From positions 113,270,568-113,334,567 of the forward strand of contig CM077153.1 in NCBI GenBank assembly GCA_039583875.1: a stretch of DNA of 64,000 nucleotides, in the 5' to 3' direction. Origin of the DNA: Platanthera guangdongensis. Its lineage: Eukaryota; Streptophyta; Magnoliopsida; Asparagales; Orchidaceae. The notes under the pieces were generated by a model. It searched no databases, was not told where the DNA came from, and saw nothing but the letters and a program-made list of their open reading frames with translations. A program made the translations under genes and the position numbers. Positions 41,330 to 53,859 of this stretch are shown piece by piece. The stretch's first letter is position 1, and each line of letters opens with the position of its first letter.

Positions 41330-42063
41330 CAAACCTAATGAAAACTATACTACATTAATACATAATATAACTCTAATCAATTGAATCTAAGGATTTAATG
41401 GAACCTAATCTTAACCAATATATAAAACCACTTAACTAATCTTATTATTATAAGCTTATATCTATATACTTACTAATTAACTAAGAAAACCACTAACCAC
41501 ATTAGTTACATACACTAATATATATATATATACACGTCTATTAACATGCATCCGCGCACCCAAATTTCTACCCCGCACGCATGCACACGCACGTGCACGT
41601 ATAAACTTATAAAACCTTGCACGCACGTGCACGTGCAATTACGCATCGGCACGCCCAAATCGCTCGCTATGCCCTAAATGCGTAAATATACATACACGCT
41701 TAAATAAAATGACTACCCGCTAACAAGCCATAGTCGAAACGACATGAAAATAAACGATCTCGGGTTCCGAACAAATCCGCACCGTAGCTAAACACTCGGG
41801 CAACGAAAACATCGGTGAAGTCTGACACAACCTCCGACGACCACACACTCGGGCTAACCTCACCCGAAGCCAAAGCACAAGGATTCCCTAAGAGGCTCAG
41901 CCGGGCCTCCAAAACAGGCGCCGGCTAGCTGGGGAAACCATACAACAGGCTATAACCTCTAAGAACACCTAACGAGGTACTCTAACAACGGCACGAGCCG
42001 GAAATGCGTCAACGTAACGCCAAACGAGAATTTAAATAATTGCCGAAAAATCGGGGTGTTACA
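38961..42063 (-). repeat. Gypsy-E 3' LTR
   Basis: 3103 bp. Near the 5' (right) end of the LTR are CpG-rich bases (41560-42000); the middle holds a (TA)n tract (41237-41327) beside a run of about 16 G. No gene in it; short ORFs across the TA tract are artefacts. Confidence 0.9.
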
Positions 42064-42083
42064 GTCGCTCCCCCTAAAAGAAA
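42064..42083 (-). promoter_or_regulatory. Polypurine tract of Gypsy-E
   Basis: Minus strand TTTTAGGGGGAGCGAC next to the 3' LTR start. Confidence 0.85.
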
Positions 42084-42169
42084 GTTTCGTCCCTAAACTT
42101 TACGTACAGTATTACTATAAAAGGAAAGTAACAAAACAAAAGTTACTAGAAAGAAACATACCCAACAAA

Positions 42170-42559
42170 TCAGGAGAACAGGCGATGGTGAGCTTCCCTC
42201 ATAGCCGACTCTAACTCCCAAGTCGCGCTTTCCAAACCTTGATTCTTCCAAAAAACCTTCACCATCGGGGTAGACTTTTTCCCCAGCACCCGATCCCGAG
42301 TATCAAAGATGCGGACCGGCACCTCAACATATGAGAGGTTAGGCTCCAACTGGGGCACGACATCTAATACTTGCCCACTGCTCCGCACACACTTCCGCAG
42401 CTGGCTTACATGAAAAACATTATGTACGTCTGGGAAGTTGGCTGGTAGATCCAACCTATATGCTGCCACACCAATACGCTCCAAAATTCTGAATGGGCCC
42501 ACATACCTCGGATCCAGCTTATCGTTCTTGCTGAACCTCTTCACTCCAACCATCGGAGA
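42170..42559 (-). pseudogene. pol: Gypsy-E integrase C-terminus with chromodomain
   Basis: Starts with the GPF-type segment (VGVKRFSKNDKLDPRYVGPF, RLDLPANFPDVHNVFHVSQL) and ends with a chromodomain-like region (VRIFDTRDRVLG, VKVFWKNQGLESATWELE). Chromodomains of this class steer integration to heterochromatin. It is separated from the rest of INT by the solo LTR. Confidence 0.88.
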
Positions 42560-44929
42560 TGTAACAACCTCATCCGTTCATATGGTAAATTCTAGAAGGT
42601 CCGGCCGGGGCCCCACAGTATATATCACAAAACAGGCGGTGAAGGTACATGATGATACCAGAGTAGCGCATCGCACCTATCACAAAGCATTCTAGCAGAA
42701 GCCTAGACTGCAACTTGAACTCCTCATGAATGTCCAAATATAAAACTCCACATTTTATACGATATAGGAATGTCTTACAACAAGTAAAAAGAGTTGGCCT
42801 TATGACCTTACATGACTTTCAAACAGTGGCCTAAATAGATTGGCGCGCAGGCCGGCCACAATAAAAGAAAACACACAGCATTTCCAAATAGCCTTCGAGG
42901 GCTAGCATCAGTAGCAGCAACAACAGCAGGAACATCACCCTCTATGCGTCCCGCTCGGCTCTCCAGCACCTGTACAGGGACAATCCACCCAACTGTGGCA
43001 AACAAAAGCAAAGGTCAGCGTTCAGCTGACCAAATTATAATGATCGTACCCCTTTCTCGGGGCAGCGGTAATCTTCCATGCAGACATATCATATCACAGT
43101 ATGACAATCTATCTCATCAAAATGTGCTTTCACGCACACAAGCCATCACAACCGTTCGCCACCCGGCCCAACGGTCCGTGCACTCAGGGCACATTCTTGG
43201 TGTTCTGGCAAAGCTCTTGCCCACCACCGTATCAGGGTCACATCCCAACGGTAACTCTCTTGAGCATTTACTCCATGGCATGCAGCCGGAGTTTTATAGT
43301 CTTAGTGAACCGGGATGGCCCGTAGCCCCCCGTTATATCATGGCGCGCAGGCCTAAGACTCTTGTTATGCGCTCCAACAGACCGCACTTTCTGGTCTCAC
43401 GTCGGACGGACATAACGCAGGTCGGATCCTCCACCCCCTTTGCTCAAATCGCCTTGCCTTCTCCGAGTACAGCGTACTCATGGCTATATCAAATGCGCGG
43501 GTAGGTCTCACCGATCCTATTCTGGCATTCAAGCCTGGGCATAATTCTTACACCCATTCTCTCACAACAATAGCGGGTCATTCCTGGGCACACCAGTACT
43601 TCCTATTACTCGCTCACAGGTGGACACCACAAAATCACAAATGTCAGGGGTCTTTCCTGGCTACCATGTCAGTACTTCCTGTTACTCTCTTCACAGGTGG
43701 ACACCCTACGACATCAAGCATCACAAAAGGGTCTTTCCTGGTCACACCAGTACTTCCTGTAACTCATTCACAGGTTGGACCCAAAAACATACCACAGATA
43801 TTTTTCCTGGGTTACCACTCCAGTACTTCCTGCTACTCCTTTTCGCAGGCATAACCCGTTGACTCCTTAAACTACATGTTATCACGGAGATTTCTCCGGT
43901 TCGTATGCAACATCACCAATCCAGACCAACTTGTCCAGATGGGATTCACACAGCATGCCTATTCTGTACTCCATTTCCGGATCTATATGCCATGAACGCA
44001 AAGCTAGCTTGAATGGATCACAAGAGCTTTTCCTCCGCAACGCCGGATTCGGATCTCTCGTCGGTAAACCGCAGCACCACCAGCAGCAGCCCTTCCTCTT
44101 CTTCTTCCTCTCCCTTCTCTCTTAACTTGAAGAAAGATAAAGGCTAAGTAAAATGAGAATAAGTTCTCAGTTTTCGGCCTTTAGGAAAAGAGGAAAGAAG
44201 CTCAGCCTTTGGATCCAGGCTGAAGGAATGGACGACCACAAAAATGCCAGAAAAGCTAAATTTGCCATGACACGGCCTGTGACACGCCCGTGTCCCAGGC
44301 CGTGTGCCTCAAGCGGTGGTCAACCGACTTATCCAAACCAGTGACACGCCCATGGGACACGCCCGTGTCATAGGCCGTGTCACCCAACACGCCTTCAGAC
44401 ACGCCCGTGTCTGTGGCCGTGTGCATTGGCGAAAATAATCCCAAAACATCCCGAGACTTCGCACAGCCTGTGACACCCCCGTGTCCCAGGCCGTGTGCCA
44501 ACACACGGCATGAAGACATGCCCTGTCAAAACTTTTCGTCGGGCTGAGTTCGTCGACCCAAATTGACACGCCCGTGTCACAGGCCGTGTTCAACTTCTCG
44601 ACACTCGACGCCCACACCTCGACACTCGACGATCGTCGAGCAAAAGTCATCGAGCACATGACACGGCTTGGGACACGCCCGTATCCTGGGTCGTGTTCCT
44701 CCTCTCGACACATCGTCGAGTGAAAAATAATCGACACCAAGGCCGATCGTCGACACGGCCTCGACACGCCCGTATCGCAGGCCGTGTCTGGTGTTCAACG
44801 ACCGTCGACTCCAAATTTCGTCGACCTCGCAGCCAAATCGTCGACTCCAGCTTGACACGCCCTGGGACATGCCCATGTCCCAGGCCGTGTCACTCAAAAA
44901 GTGCCTGCTGCGAAAATTGGGCTGTTACA
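42560..44929 (-). mobile_element. Solo LTR of another gypsy-type family
   Basis: 2370 bp with inverted ends TGTAACA/TGTTACA, inserted in the Gypsy-E INT gene. TSD GGAGA (42555-42559) versus GGAAA (44930-44934), one mismatch. No internal coding region, so it is what remains after LTR-LTR recombination. The INT frame rejoins when it is removed (FLKV|SPMVGVKRF). The 5' part on the minus strand carries an array of ACACGCCCGTGT-type palindromes (44265-44900). Confidence 0.8.
44265..44900. repeat. GACACGCCCGTGTC palindrome array in solo LTR
   Basis: About eight units combining GACACGCCCGTGTC (or a one-base variant) with AGGCCGTGT 3-4 bases later, at irregular 40-110 bp spacing; between them are CTCGAC/GTCGAG words. 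It is U3-proximal on the minus strand. Confidence 0.8.
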
Positions 44930-44934
44930 GGAAA

Positions 44935-45940
44935 CACCTTCAAGAAGAACAAATCCTCCACCAAAAATTCGAAAACGGACCTATGCCGATTGGCGTTCTT
45001 CTCATATCTCTCCTGAGCTAACTGAAGCTTTTCCCGAATGAGCTTCACAGCAACCTCCATTTCCTCGAGAGCATCAGGACCCAACAAAGGTCTCTCACCA
45101 GCCTCAGTCCAAAAAAACGGCATTCTGCAATGCCTCCCATACAATGCCTCCCATACAATGCCTCGAAGGGAGACATTTGCAAGCTATCTTGGTAACTGTT
45201 ATTGTAGGCAAACTCCATGAGCCGCAAACGCTCATCCCACGCTCCACCGTTGTCTAAAATGTAGCACCTGATCTATCCTCCACAATCTGGTTCACACGCT
45301 CTGTCTGCCCATTTGTCTGTGGGTGGTAAGCAGTTGAATACCTCAAATCTGTACCCAAACCCTCTTGCAGACTCCTCCAAAAGCGAGATGTAAAACGAGA
45401 GTCTCGATCAGAAATGATGCTAACAGGCACACCGTGCAATCTGATGACCTCGTTCAAATACAACTCTGATATCTTCTTCATCCGGTAGTCGATCTTATAA
45501 GGTACAAAGTTCGCACACTTCGTCAATCGATCCACGATCACCCAAACTGAATCAAATCCCCATGGAGATCTTGGTAAGCCCGTAATGAAGTCCATAGAGA
45601 TACTTTCCCACTTTCAAGTCGGGATCTCCAAAGGTGTCAACTTGCCACCAGGCCTCCCATGGTCGGCCTTCACTCGCCTGCAAGTGTAACATTCAGAAAC
45701 ATACCGAGCTATATCCCCCCTCATACCATACCACCAGGAGATTTGCTTCAAATCATGATACATCTTGGTGGATCCTGGGTGGTAGGCAACACTGGATCCA
45801 TGAGCCTCTTTGCATACCATACTCCTGATGTCTCCAACCGCGGGGATGCAAAACCTGCCGCGGTACTTCAAAGTGCCCGAATCATCGATAGAGAAATCCG
45901 GCAACTCCCCTCTCTCAGACCTGAGGTACAGGTGTAACAA
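44935..45940 (-). pseudogene. pol: Gypsy-E integrase
   Basis: HHCC finger (CKEAHGSSVAYHPGSTKMYHDL ... CYTCRRVKADH region) and the DDE core: MDFITGLP, ISDRDSRFTS and STAYHPQTNGQTERVN supply the catalytic acids. Then the FAYNNSYQDSLQMSPFEALY segment. Interruptions: TGA at 45614 (TGG or CGA expected), a frameshift near 45275, and a short duplicated block of about 14 bp near 45127-45155. Confidence 0.88.
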
Positions 45941-45955
45941 ATCCGGATCATCCTT

Positions 45956-46447
45956 CTAGTGCAACCTGGTGAGTGAAATCCAAGATGGCCCTGCCACTGC
46001 CAAACTGCTTTGCAAATTACAGCATCCCACGGAGTTGTCCATCAACAAGAACTCTTCCACTAAACGGTCTACCGCGAGGTTGAAGATCTTCCCTGTCTTG
46101 CGGCTCAGGGCGTCGGCCACCACATTGGCCTTGCCTGGATGGTACTGGATCTCCATGTCATAATCGGCCAAAAACTCTAGCCACCGCCGCGGGCGCAGAT
46201 TCTGCTCCTTCTGTATAAACATGTACTTCAGGCTCTTATGATCTGTAAAAATCTTGCACTGAGCCCCAGAGAGTAGATGCCTCCATAGCTTCAACACAAA
46301 ATTCACCGTCGCGAACTCGAGGTCAAACGTAGGGTAATTCCGCTCATGAGTCTTCAACTGCCGCGACCCATACGCAATCACCTTCCCCTCTTGCATCAAC
46401 ACGCCTCCGAGCCCAATATGTGAGGCATCCACATATACATCATAGTT
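45956..46447 (-). pseudogene. pol: Gypsy-E RNase H
   Basis: [45 protein letters not shown] and the tether segment [15 protein letters not shown]. The stop TAG at 45956 is in the INT frame (CAG would read through). Removes the RNA of the RNA-DNA hybrid. Confidence 0.9.
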
Positions 46448-47359
46448 CTAGCCCTCCATAGGGAACGTCAAAACAGGAGCAGTGCACAATCTCCTCTTTA
46501 GCTCCAGAAATGCCTCCTCGCATTGCTCGCTCCAAATGAAGGACGCATTCTCCTGCGTCAGCTTGGTCAAGGGCACTGCCAGAGTAGAAAAGCCCTCCAC
46601 GAATCTTCTATAATAGCCGGCCAACCCCAAGAAGATCCTAATTTCCTTGGGTATGCTCGGCCTATGCCAATCCATCACTGCAGAAATCTTCTCCGAGTCC
46701 ACTGAAATGTCATCCTTGTTCACCACATGACCCAGGAAGGAAACCTGAGGCAACCAGAATTCACATTTACTCAGCTTGGCGTACAACTGATGATCCCTCA
46801 AGGAAAATAACACCAACCGCAAGTGCTGATCATGCTCTGCAGTATTCCGTGAATAAATCAGAACGTCGTCTATGAATACGACCATAAACTTGTCCAGAAA
46901 ATCTTTGAACACCCGGTTCATCATGTCCATGAATGCTGATGGCGCGTTGGTCAACCCAAAAGACATAACTAAGAATTCGAAATGTCCATGCCTCGATCGG
47001 AAAGCCGTCCGTGGAATGTCCGACTCCTGGATCCTGAGTTGATGATATCCTGATCGAAGGTCAATCTTGGAGAACACAGAGCTACCACGCAACTGATCGA
47101 ATAAGTCGTCGATTCTGGGCAGAGGATACTTGTTCTTGATGGTGACTTTGTTCAACTCCCTATAGTCGATGCAAAGGCGCATCGAACCATCTTTCTTCTT
47201 CACAAAGAGAACAGGTGCACCACAAGGCGACGAGCTCTGCCTTATGAAACCCTTCTCCAATAAGTCATCCAGCTGGGTATGCAACTCCTCTAGCTCTCGC
47301 GGGGCCATCTGATACGACACCTTAGCGATAGGACGCGTACGTGGCTCCAAATCAATCAC
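46448..47359 (-). pseudogene. pol: Gypsy-E reverse transcriptase
   Basis: 303 residues with all RT blocks: [62 protein letters not shown], the catalytic [11 protein letters not shown] and FLGHVV. Open over its whole length; ends at a TAG (46448) directly before RNase H. FIDD rather than YVDD is normal for many chromoviruses. Confidence 0.92.
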
Positions 47360-47905
47360 AACCCGACATCTCTGACAGGAGGAAGAACAGGAAGGTCGCT
47401 AGGAAACACATCAGAAAACTCACGAACAACAGTAATCTCATCTAATCGCAGAAAACTGCTAACAGTCCCCAGCACTGAGACTAAGCAAGCAAAACAATCA
47501 GAACTGAATAACCTCTGAACACATACCGCAGAAATCACCGGAGAGACCTGGCGCAGATCGCCATAAATACTCTCAGGCTGACCGTTGTCTTTCTTGAAAT
47601 CCAAGCACTTACCCCTGCACTGGATCACCGCATCGTATCTAGACAAGCAATCCATACCCAGGATGATGTCGAAATCTTCCAAGTCTATCATCTTCAGATT
47701 TGCCTTGTCTTGGAAATCCCCCAACATAATAGGACAATCCAGAATGCCCTGATCTGATATCACGGAATCACCAGAGGGGAATTTTACACAAAAGGCCTCA
47801 CCGACACGATCAAGAACCAGCTGGCACTGCTCTACAAATGCCCTAGCCACAAATGAGTGGGTAGCACCTGAGTCAAAGAGGACGCGCGCCCAGCGATTCT
47901 TTACC
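47356..47905 (-). pseudogene. pol: Gypsy-E protease
   Basis: The active site WARVLFDSGATHSFVA lies at 47905-47850, upstream of the first GTG of the ORF, then LGMDCLSRYDAVIQC. The short stretch 47906-48007 between gag stop and protease is open but unlike coding sequence. A frameshift links it to RT near 47356. Confidence 0.85.
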
Positions 47906-48007
47906 TTAAAACTCCCAATATAAATATAAAAGGGAAAAATTGCACAATCATTTAAGAAACAATAGCCAAACTAATATACAATGGAAGTAAAAGACTAGCG
48001 AGAAGGT

Positions 48008-49246
48008 CTAACCTGAAATGACTTGCGTCGAAGATTGAGCCTCCGCTGATGATATCACATTCAGCTTCCCTTGGCCTTTATCCATAGGCTGAGGCGGTGG
48101 TAACGCCTGAAGGGGAACTGGTCGGAGCACAGGCTGGAGTTGCGGGCATCGGGCCTTGGTATGACCTTTCTGTTCGCACTGATAGCATACCTTGTCCTTC
48201 AACCAGCAACGGGCAACCTCATGCCCCTCTTTCTTGCACAGAGTACACACCACATTCTGCCTGGGAGCACCCTGAATAGCATGCACATGCTCCTTCTGCG
48301 CCGCCGCCCTCTTGAAGCATCTCTCAGCAGGATGGCCCGACTGACAACAAAAACTACAGACCTCTTTGCTCCTCTTCCTCGAATGAGCACCGGGCACTTG
48401 GGGGCTCTTAGCTTCAACAGCTTTCCTCTTCTCATTCCTTGCCTGCGGCACTCTTTGCTTAGCATTTTCGATGGCCTCTACCTTCAAAGCGGCCTCAACT
48501 GCCCCAGCATAACTCACCGCTCCATGAACCACCGCTACCTGCTGAACATCGCTCCGCAGGCCACCGAGGAAACGCTTCGCTCTATCCTCCTCTGAGCTCA
48601 CCAAACTAGGGGCAAAGCGACTGAGTTTGCTAAACTCAATCTCATACTCGCTGACTGTGAGCTGCCTCTGCTTCAGATGCAAGAAGTCGTTCATTAGTCT
48701 GTCTCCTTCCACTGACGGTAGAAACTTCCTCATCAAGATCTCCTTGAAGGAAGCCCAAGTGCTTCCTCCTACCATTCCCTCCTTCTCCCTCATCCACCAC
48801 CTCTTCGCTAACCCCTTCAGCTGATAGGCGACCAACATCACCTTCTGATCCTCAGACACTCCAGAATAATGAAACATTTCCTCTATGGAAATCAACCAGT
48901 CATCCAATATCATGAAGTCCGCCTTACCATCGTAGGTAGGGGGTCACAGTCGCTGGAACTGAGTGATGAAAGCCATCTCTGGGGGCACCACCACTGGAGG
49001 CACCAAAGGGGCTGGGGGTGCAGGAGGTGCGGGAACAGCTATACCCGCAGCAGGATCCTGCGCTCTCGGGGCTAGTCCTGCCACCACAGATATCAGGGAC
49101 TGGATCTGAGACTGAACGTCCATCATCTGCCTCGATAGAGCCTCATTGCTCTGCCTCAGACTCTCCACAAATGCACTGCTTGGAGCACCAGAAGTCTCAC
49201 CCTCAGATTGGGGAGTCAACCTCGTCACTCTACGCTTAGGCGCCAT
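48008..49246 (-). pseudogene. gag: Gypsy-E gag
   Basis: ATG at 49246 (MAPKRRVTRL). Retrotrans_gag core (LKGLAKRWWMREKE, FKEILMRKFLPS, YEIEFSKLSRFAP) followed by three CCHC knuckles: CSFCCQSGHPAERC, CTLCKKEGHEVARC and CYQCEQKGHTKARC. One TGA at 48944 interrupts it (CGA would keep it open). It ends TQVISG at 48008. Confidence 0.88.
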
Positions 49247-49359
49247 ACTACAAAGAACAAACAAGCAATCATCAGAACCTAGTTCAACTATTAGGACAAA
49301 ACAAACAGGTACAGACAAACCTACATAAGTACTTGCTTTAACTGCCAACTTGCTCTGGA

Positions 49360-49360
<1 letters not shown>

Positions 49361-49443
<83 letters not shown>
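49361..49443. repeat. (TA)n microsatellite in Gypsy-E leader
   Basis: About 40 TA units between the primer site and gag. 49444-50004 is untranslated leader with no gene seen. Confidence 0.9.
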
Positions 49444-49446
<3 letters not shown>

Positions 49447-50004
49447 ATACAGAGGAAATAATGTCATGCTTAACCTAAGATGGTTCACCACCATCGCACT
49501 AACTCTTATGCCTATATCGGGAATGCATGAATTTATATTCTTTTTGACTCAAAACCATGTGTGTACATATGTCATCCTGCAAGTCTTTAGCTTGGCACGT
49601 TGTGCTTATGCAATGTTATGCTATGCATGATTGTGTTATGCATTCTAAAAAGGCCCTAATGCATGTTATGAGCGGCGTACACATGAAAATGTTTTGCATC
49701 ACATACTACATAGCATTTCCTTGCAACGAAAAGGAAAACGTGCTAGTCGCATTCATGTGGTGAGGTTATGCATCCCATACTACATAACCCTCACATGTTG
49801 CCTCCTATGGTGGATCCATATACAAACGCATATTATGCATCACATACTACATAATATTCCCTATATACTTCATGTTATACTATGAGTGTAGTGTTCGTGC
49901 TTCAGCCAAGACATGCTAATGACATATCGGTGTGTGTATGATATGATGCTAAACTTCTAATACTTACAAGGAAAGGTTGCCCGACAAATTGTCAAGCAAC
50001 CTCC

Positions 50005-50015
50005 CTCTGATACCA
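50005..50015 (-). other. Primer-binding site of Gypsy-E (tRNA-iMet)
   Basis: TGGTATCAGAG on the minus strand, two bases after the LTR end. Confidence 0.92.
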
Positions 50016-50017
50016 AC

Positions 50018-52292
50018 TGTCACAACCCGCATTTTCTCCAAAAATTTAGAAGTATCAGAGTAGGAGAAAACACGCGTTGTGATGCCACGTCGGGCAGGGG
50101 ATAACTGCCGATGCTCAGGCAACCACCAACTACTAAGACTATAAATGAAACACAAGCTTTAATGTTGTGAAAAATCAATTTTATTTTAGAAGCCGTATCC
50201 CTCTGCTTGATGGATCAGCTAGTGCACAAATAAAAACTATACTTATACGCAGTGGAAATTTTTTTAGTTACATTGGACATCCTAAAAGAGAGCATAAGTG
50301 TTCCCATGGGACAACTTATACTATGCATACACTACATTTATGTTATACCATATATACGAAAATAATCTTTTACGTCGTTTGGAAAGTAGTGTTGAGTTTT
50401 ATAAAGCATGCTGATTATGAGGTATACGAATAATAGTGCTTTTAGATTTTTAAAAGTAACTAGCAAGCTAGCATAAATCTTCTCAAGAGCAAGTTGAATA
50501 AACTCCAAAACAGGAAATCTAGCAGTATATGCAAAGTACAAAGCATCTAAAAGAGAAACCACCAGCCAACAACTGATACGAACCAACTGGTGAGTATGCA
50601 TATATGTACTACAAGTCTAAAGAAACTACCTCCCAGGAGTGAGGAAGAGAAAAAACTCAGCAGCAGCTATAGCACTAGTAAGCTTCAGAAGAAACCTAGC
50701 CGCACAGTCGGCTATAAACCTGAACCTGAGGCATTCAAAGAAAAGAACACCTCAGCAAAGCTATTTATCAATAGGAAAATGAGACAATAGAATAAAGAAG
50801 AAGTAAAACAGGTAAGGACAAAGTAAACAGGTAAAGGAAAATACTCGCCAAAAGTGAATAAAAAGGGGTGCACCAAGTGCACGGATGAAGTCAAGCTTCA
50901 CAAATCTCTGCAAGATAGATTAGCAAAATAAAATAAATCCTCACATAGAGTTAGAGCGGAAAGAATCGCCTAGTACTAGAGATGGACAAAATCAGCAACA
51001 AGGGCCTAGACTGGTGGCAGCGGTCCAACCAAGTCTATCTGGCCTAAATATCTCCAGGGTGTTGTGGTGGTGGTATCAGTCCAACTCAACCAAACAGCCC
51101 ATATTGTCTTAGTAAGACAAGAAGTAAAACATGGGTGGCGGCATCGGTCCGACCCACCTCAAAATCACATCCTACTCCAGCACTAAGTGACTCGGGAAAA
51201 CCCTTACTAGTGGTTCCATGAACCACCAAGAAGTCAACACAACCCTATTCCAACTAGAGCAACCCACCTAAGAACATTATATACATACCAACGGACTAAA
51301 CATCGATTTTGTCCAAGCAAGTACTTTGACTCAAATAAATTGAAAGCGATACGACACTAAATTTATGCAAGAAGCTTGATACTAAACGCTTATCAACAGT
51401 GTAATATTAAATATAACCAAGTAGTTTTGTCTCCAACTAAACCTAAACGATTAGCTTGGTACAAAACCCGAATAATTAACTTGCTACAACCATGAATATT
51501 TAGCTAGATTCAACCCCTAAACATTCAACTCGGGTGGTTTGATACCGATCCGATTTTAGAACAACCATGGGGAAACTATTATAAAACTCTTGAACTAATT
51601 AAAACAAAACCACATCAATGGTTTACACCCCAAGAAAACCGCAAACAACTAAATACCTCATGAATGAACAAAGCTTGCAATAAAGGCACTCAGATTATAT
51701 CCTATCGGGGCAAGATCCCTAGTAAAAGGAAAAAAAGAAAACCATAAAACCTCATACCCAAAGGATGAAATCAGCCAACATAGAAAGGGGATGTATGAGA
51801 GGCTTTGCACCGATTTTTATGTGTATAAACAAGTAAAAAGACAATACAAAGGACTTCTCATGAATCAAGCAACCAAACTAAGCATGGAAAAATTAATTTG
51901 GCAAGGGGATACTTGCCTTGGCTTTTGAAGAAATTCGGCCAACAGCACTCCTCCCAACAGGACAAGATCGCAGCAACAACCTAAGAAAATCTGGACAAGA
52001 AAATCTGGGCGATCAAAGCAAGGAAAGAACAAGAACCCTGCACATCCGATCGGAAAAGGAGATGGTGAAATCCTAAAATAGTTACCTCGAAACGAAGGTC
52101 TTGCCTAGAGGAGCTCAGATCCGGCCTCGAACGAAGATTCCGGGCTGAACTGGGCGGTGAACAGGCAGTCCGAGCAGCGCCGGGGCTTCCGCCTCTATTC
52201 TTCCGCACGATGGAACGGCTCGGGTTTCTTTGTTTTTGCTGGATGGTCGACCGAATTGGGGGGGGGGGGGGGGGGAAGAAACATAAATAAAC

Positions 52293-52359
<67 letters not shown>

Positions 52360-53089
52360 AATCAAACCTAATGAAAACTATACTACATTAACACATAATA
52401 TAACTCTAATCAATTGAATCTAAGGATTTAATGGAACCTAATCTTAACCAATATATAAAACCTCATAACCAATCTTAATATTATAAGCTTATAACTATAT
52501 ACTTACTAATTAACTAAGAAAACCACTAATCACATTAGTTACACACTAATATATATATACATGTCTATTAACATGCATCCACGCACCCAAATTTCTACCC
52601 TGCACGCATGACCACACACGCGCACGTACAAAATTATAAAACCTTGCACGCACGTGCACGTGCAATTACGCATCGGCACGCCCAAATCGCTCGCTATGCC
52701 CTAAATGCGTAAATATACATACACGCTTAAATAAAATGACTACCCGCTAACAAGCCACCGTCGAAACGACATGAAAATAAACGATCTCGGGTTCCGAACA
52801 AATCCGCACCATAGCTAAAAACTCGGGCTACGAAAACATCGGCGAAGTCGGACACAACCTCCGACGACCACACACTCGGGCTAACTCACCCGAAGCCAAA
52901 TCACAAGGATTCCCTAAGAGGCTCAGTCGGGCCTCCAAAACAGACGCCGGCTAGCTGGGGAAACCTTACAACAGGCTATAACCTCTAAGAACACCTAAAG
53001 CGGTACTCTAACAATGGCACGAGCCGGAAATGCGTCAAAGTAACGCTAAACAAGGATTTAAATAATTGCCGAAAAATTGGGGCATTACA
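50018..53089 (-). repeat. Gypsy-E 5' LTR
   Basis: 3072 bp, clearly paired with 38961-42063; a few percent divergence by eye, mostly substitutions plus a shorter TA tract (52296-52358). TSD GCATT follows at 53090-53094. Confidence 0.92.
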
Positions 53090-53094
53090 GCATT

Positions 53095-53859
53095 GGTGGC
53101 CATGGGAGTTTTCTTAGCTGAGGCATCAGCCATCCCAAACTTCTTTAGAAGTTCTTTAGCATACTTTGCTTGAGAGATGAAGATGCCATCAGAAAGCTGT
53201 TTCACTTGGACACCAAGGAAATATGAAAGCTCTCCCATACTACTCATTTCATATTTAGAATGCATGAGGTCAGAAAACCTCTTGCACAATTTTGAATCTT
53301 TAGAGCCAAATATAATGTCATCTACATAGATTTGCACTAACAAGATTTGGTCCTTATGATGTCTAGTGAAAAGGGTTTTATCTACAGGTCGTCTTGTAAA
53401 TTTATGCTGTAATAAGAAACTTGCTAGGGTCTCATACCAAGCCCTTGGAGCTTGCTTTAGACCATAAAGAGGCTTATTTAATTTAAAAACATAAGAGGGA
53501 TGAGTTGAAGAAATAAAACCTGGAGGTTGTTCTACATAAACCTCTTCTTGTAACACTCCATTTAAGAAGGCACTTTTCACATCCATTTGAAAGACTTTGA
53601 ACCTTTTGAATGTTGCATAGGCAAGGAAGATCCTTATAGCTTCCAACCTTGCAATAGGTACAAAGGTCTGATCATAGTCAATTCCTTCCTCTTGCCTATA
53701 TCCTTGAGCAACAAGCCTAGCCTTGTTCGTCACAATAACTCCTTGGACATCAAGCTTATTCCTGAAAACCCATTTGGTTCCAATAACTGGGTAGTTTTGG
53801 GGTCTTGGAATCAAATCCCAAACTTTACATCTCTCAAATTGGTTTAGTTCCTCTTGCAT
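53095..53859 (-). pseudogene. pol: Copia-B reverse transcriptase, N-terminal part
   Basis: [49 protein letters not shown] and the catalytic YVDDIIFGS. Open as a 274-residue frame; joins 38955 in frame across Gypsy-E. The last residues of the longer open frame (NAVMPQF...) are read-through into the LTR. Confidence 0.9.

Larger units (their letters stand above)
38961..53089 (-). mobile_element. Gypsy-E: chromodomain Ty3/gypsy element with 3.1-kb LTRs
   Basis: Minus-strand order: 5' LTR (50018-53089), tRNA-iMet site, gag with three CCHC knuckles, protease, RT, RNase H, INT, chromodomain, polypurine tract, 3' LTR (38961-42063). TSD GCATT on both sides. LTRs start TGTAA.. and end GTTGTGACA. About 11.75 kb without the solo LTR at 42560-44929. 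Long LTRs, multiple knuckles and a C-terminal chromodomain fit the Tekay/Del chromoviruses. Single stops in gag, pol and INT make it inactive. Confidence 0.92.

Noticed and set aside
40805..41384. ORFs of alternating Ile-Tyr across the TA tract
   Set aside because: Artefact of (TA)n repeats in an LTR.
44153..45016. ORFs over the GACACGCCCGTGTC array (both strands)
   Set aside because: Read-through of palindromic GC-rich repeats in a solo LTR; no conserved protein features.
47906..48010. Intron between gag and protease of Gypsy-E
   Set aside because: GT and AG dinucleotides can be found (CAG|GTTAGA ... TTTAAG), but no in-frame join could be supported by eye.
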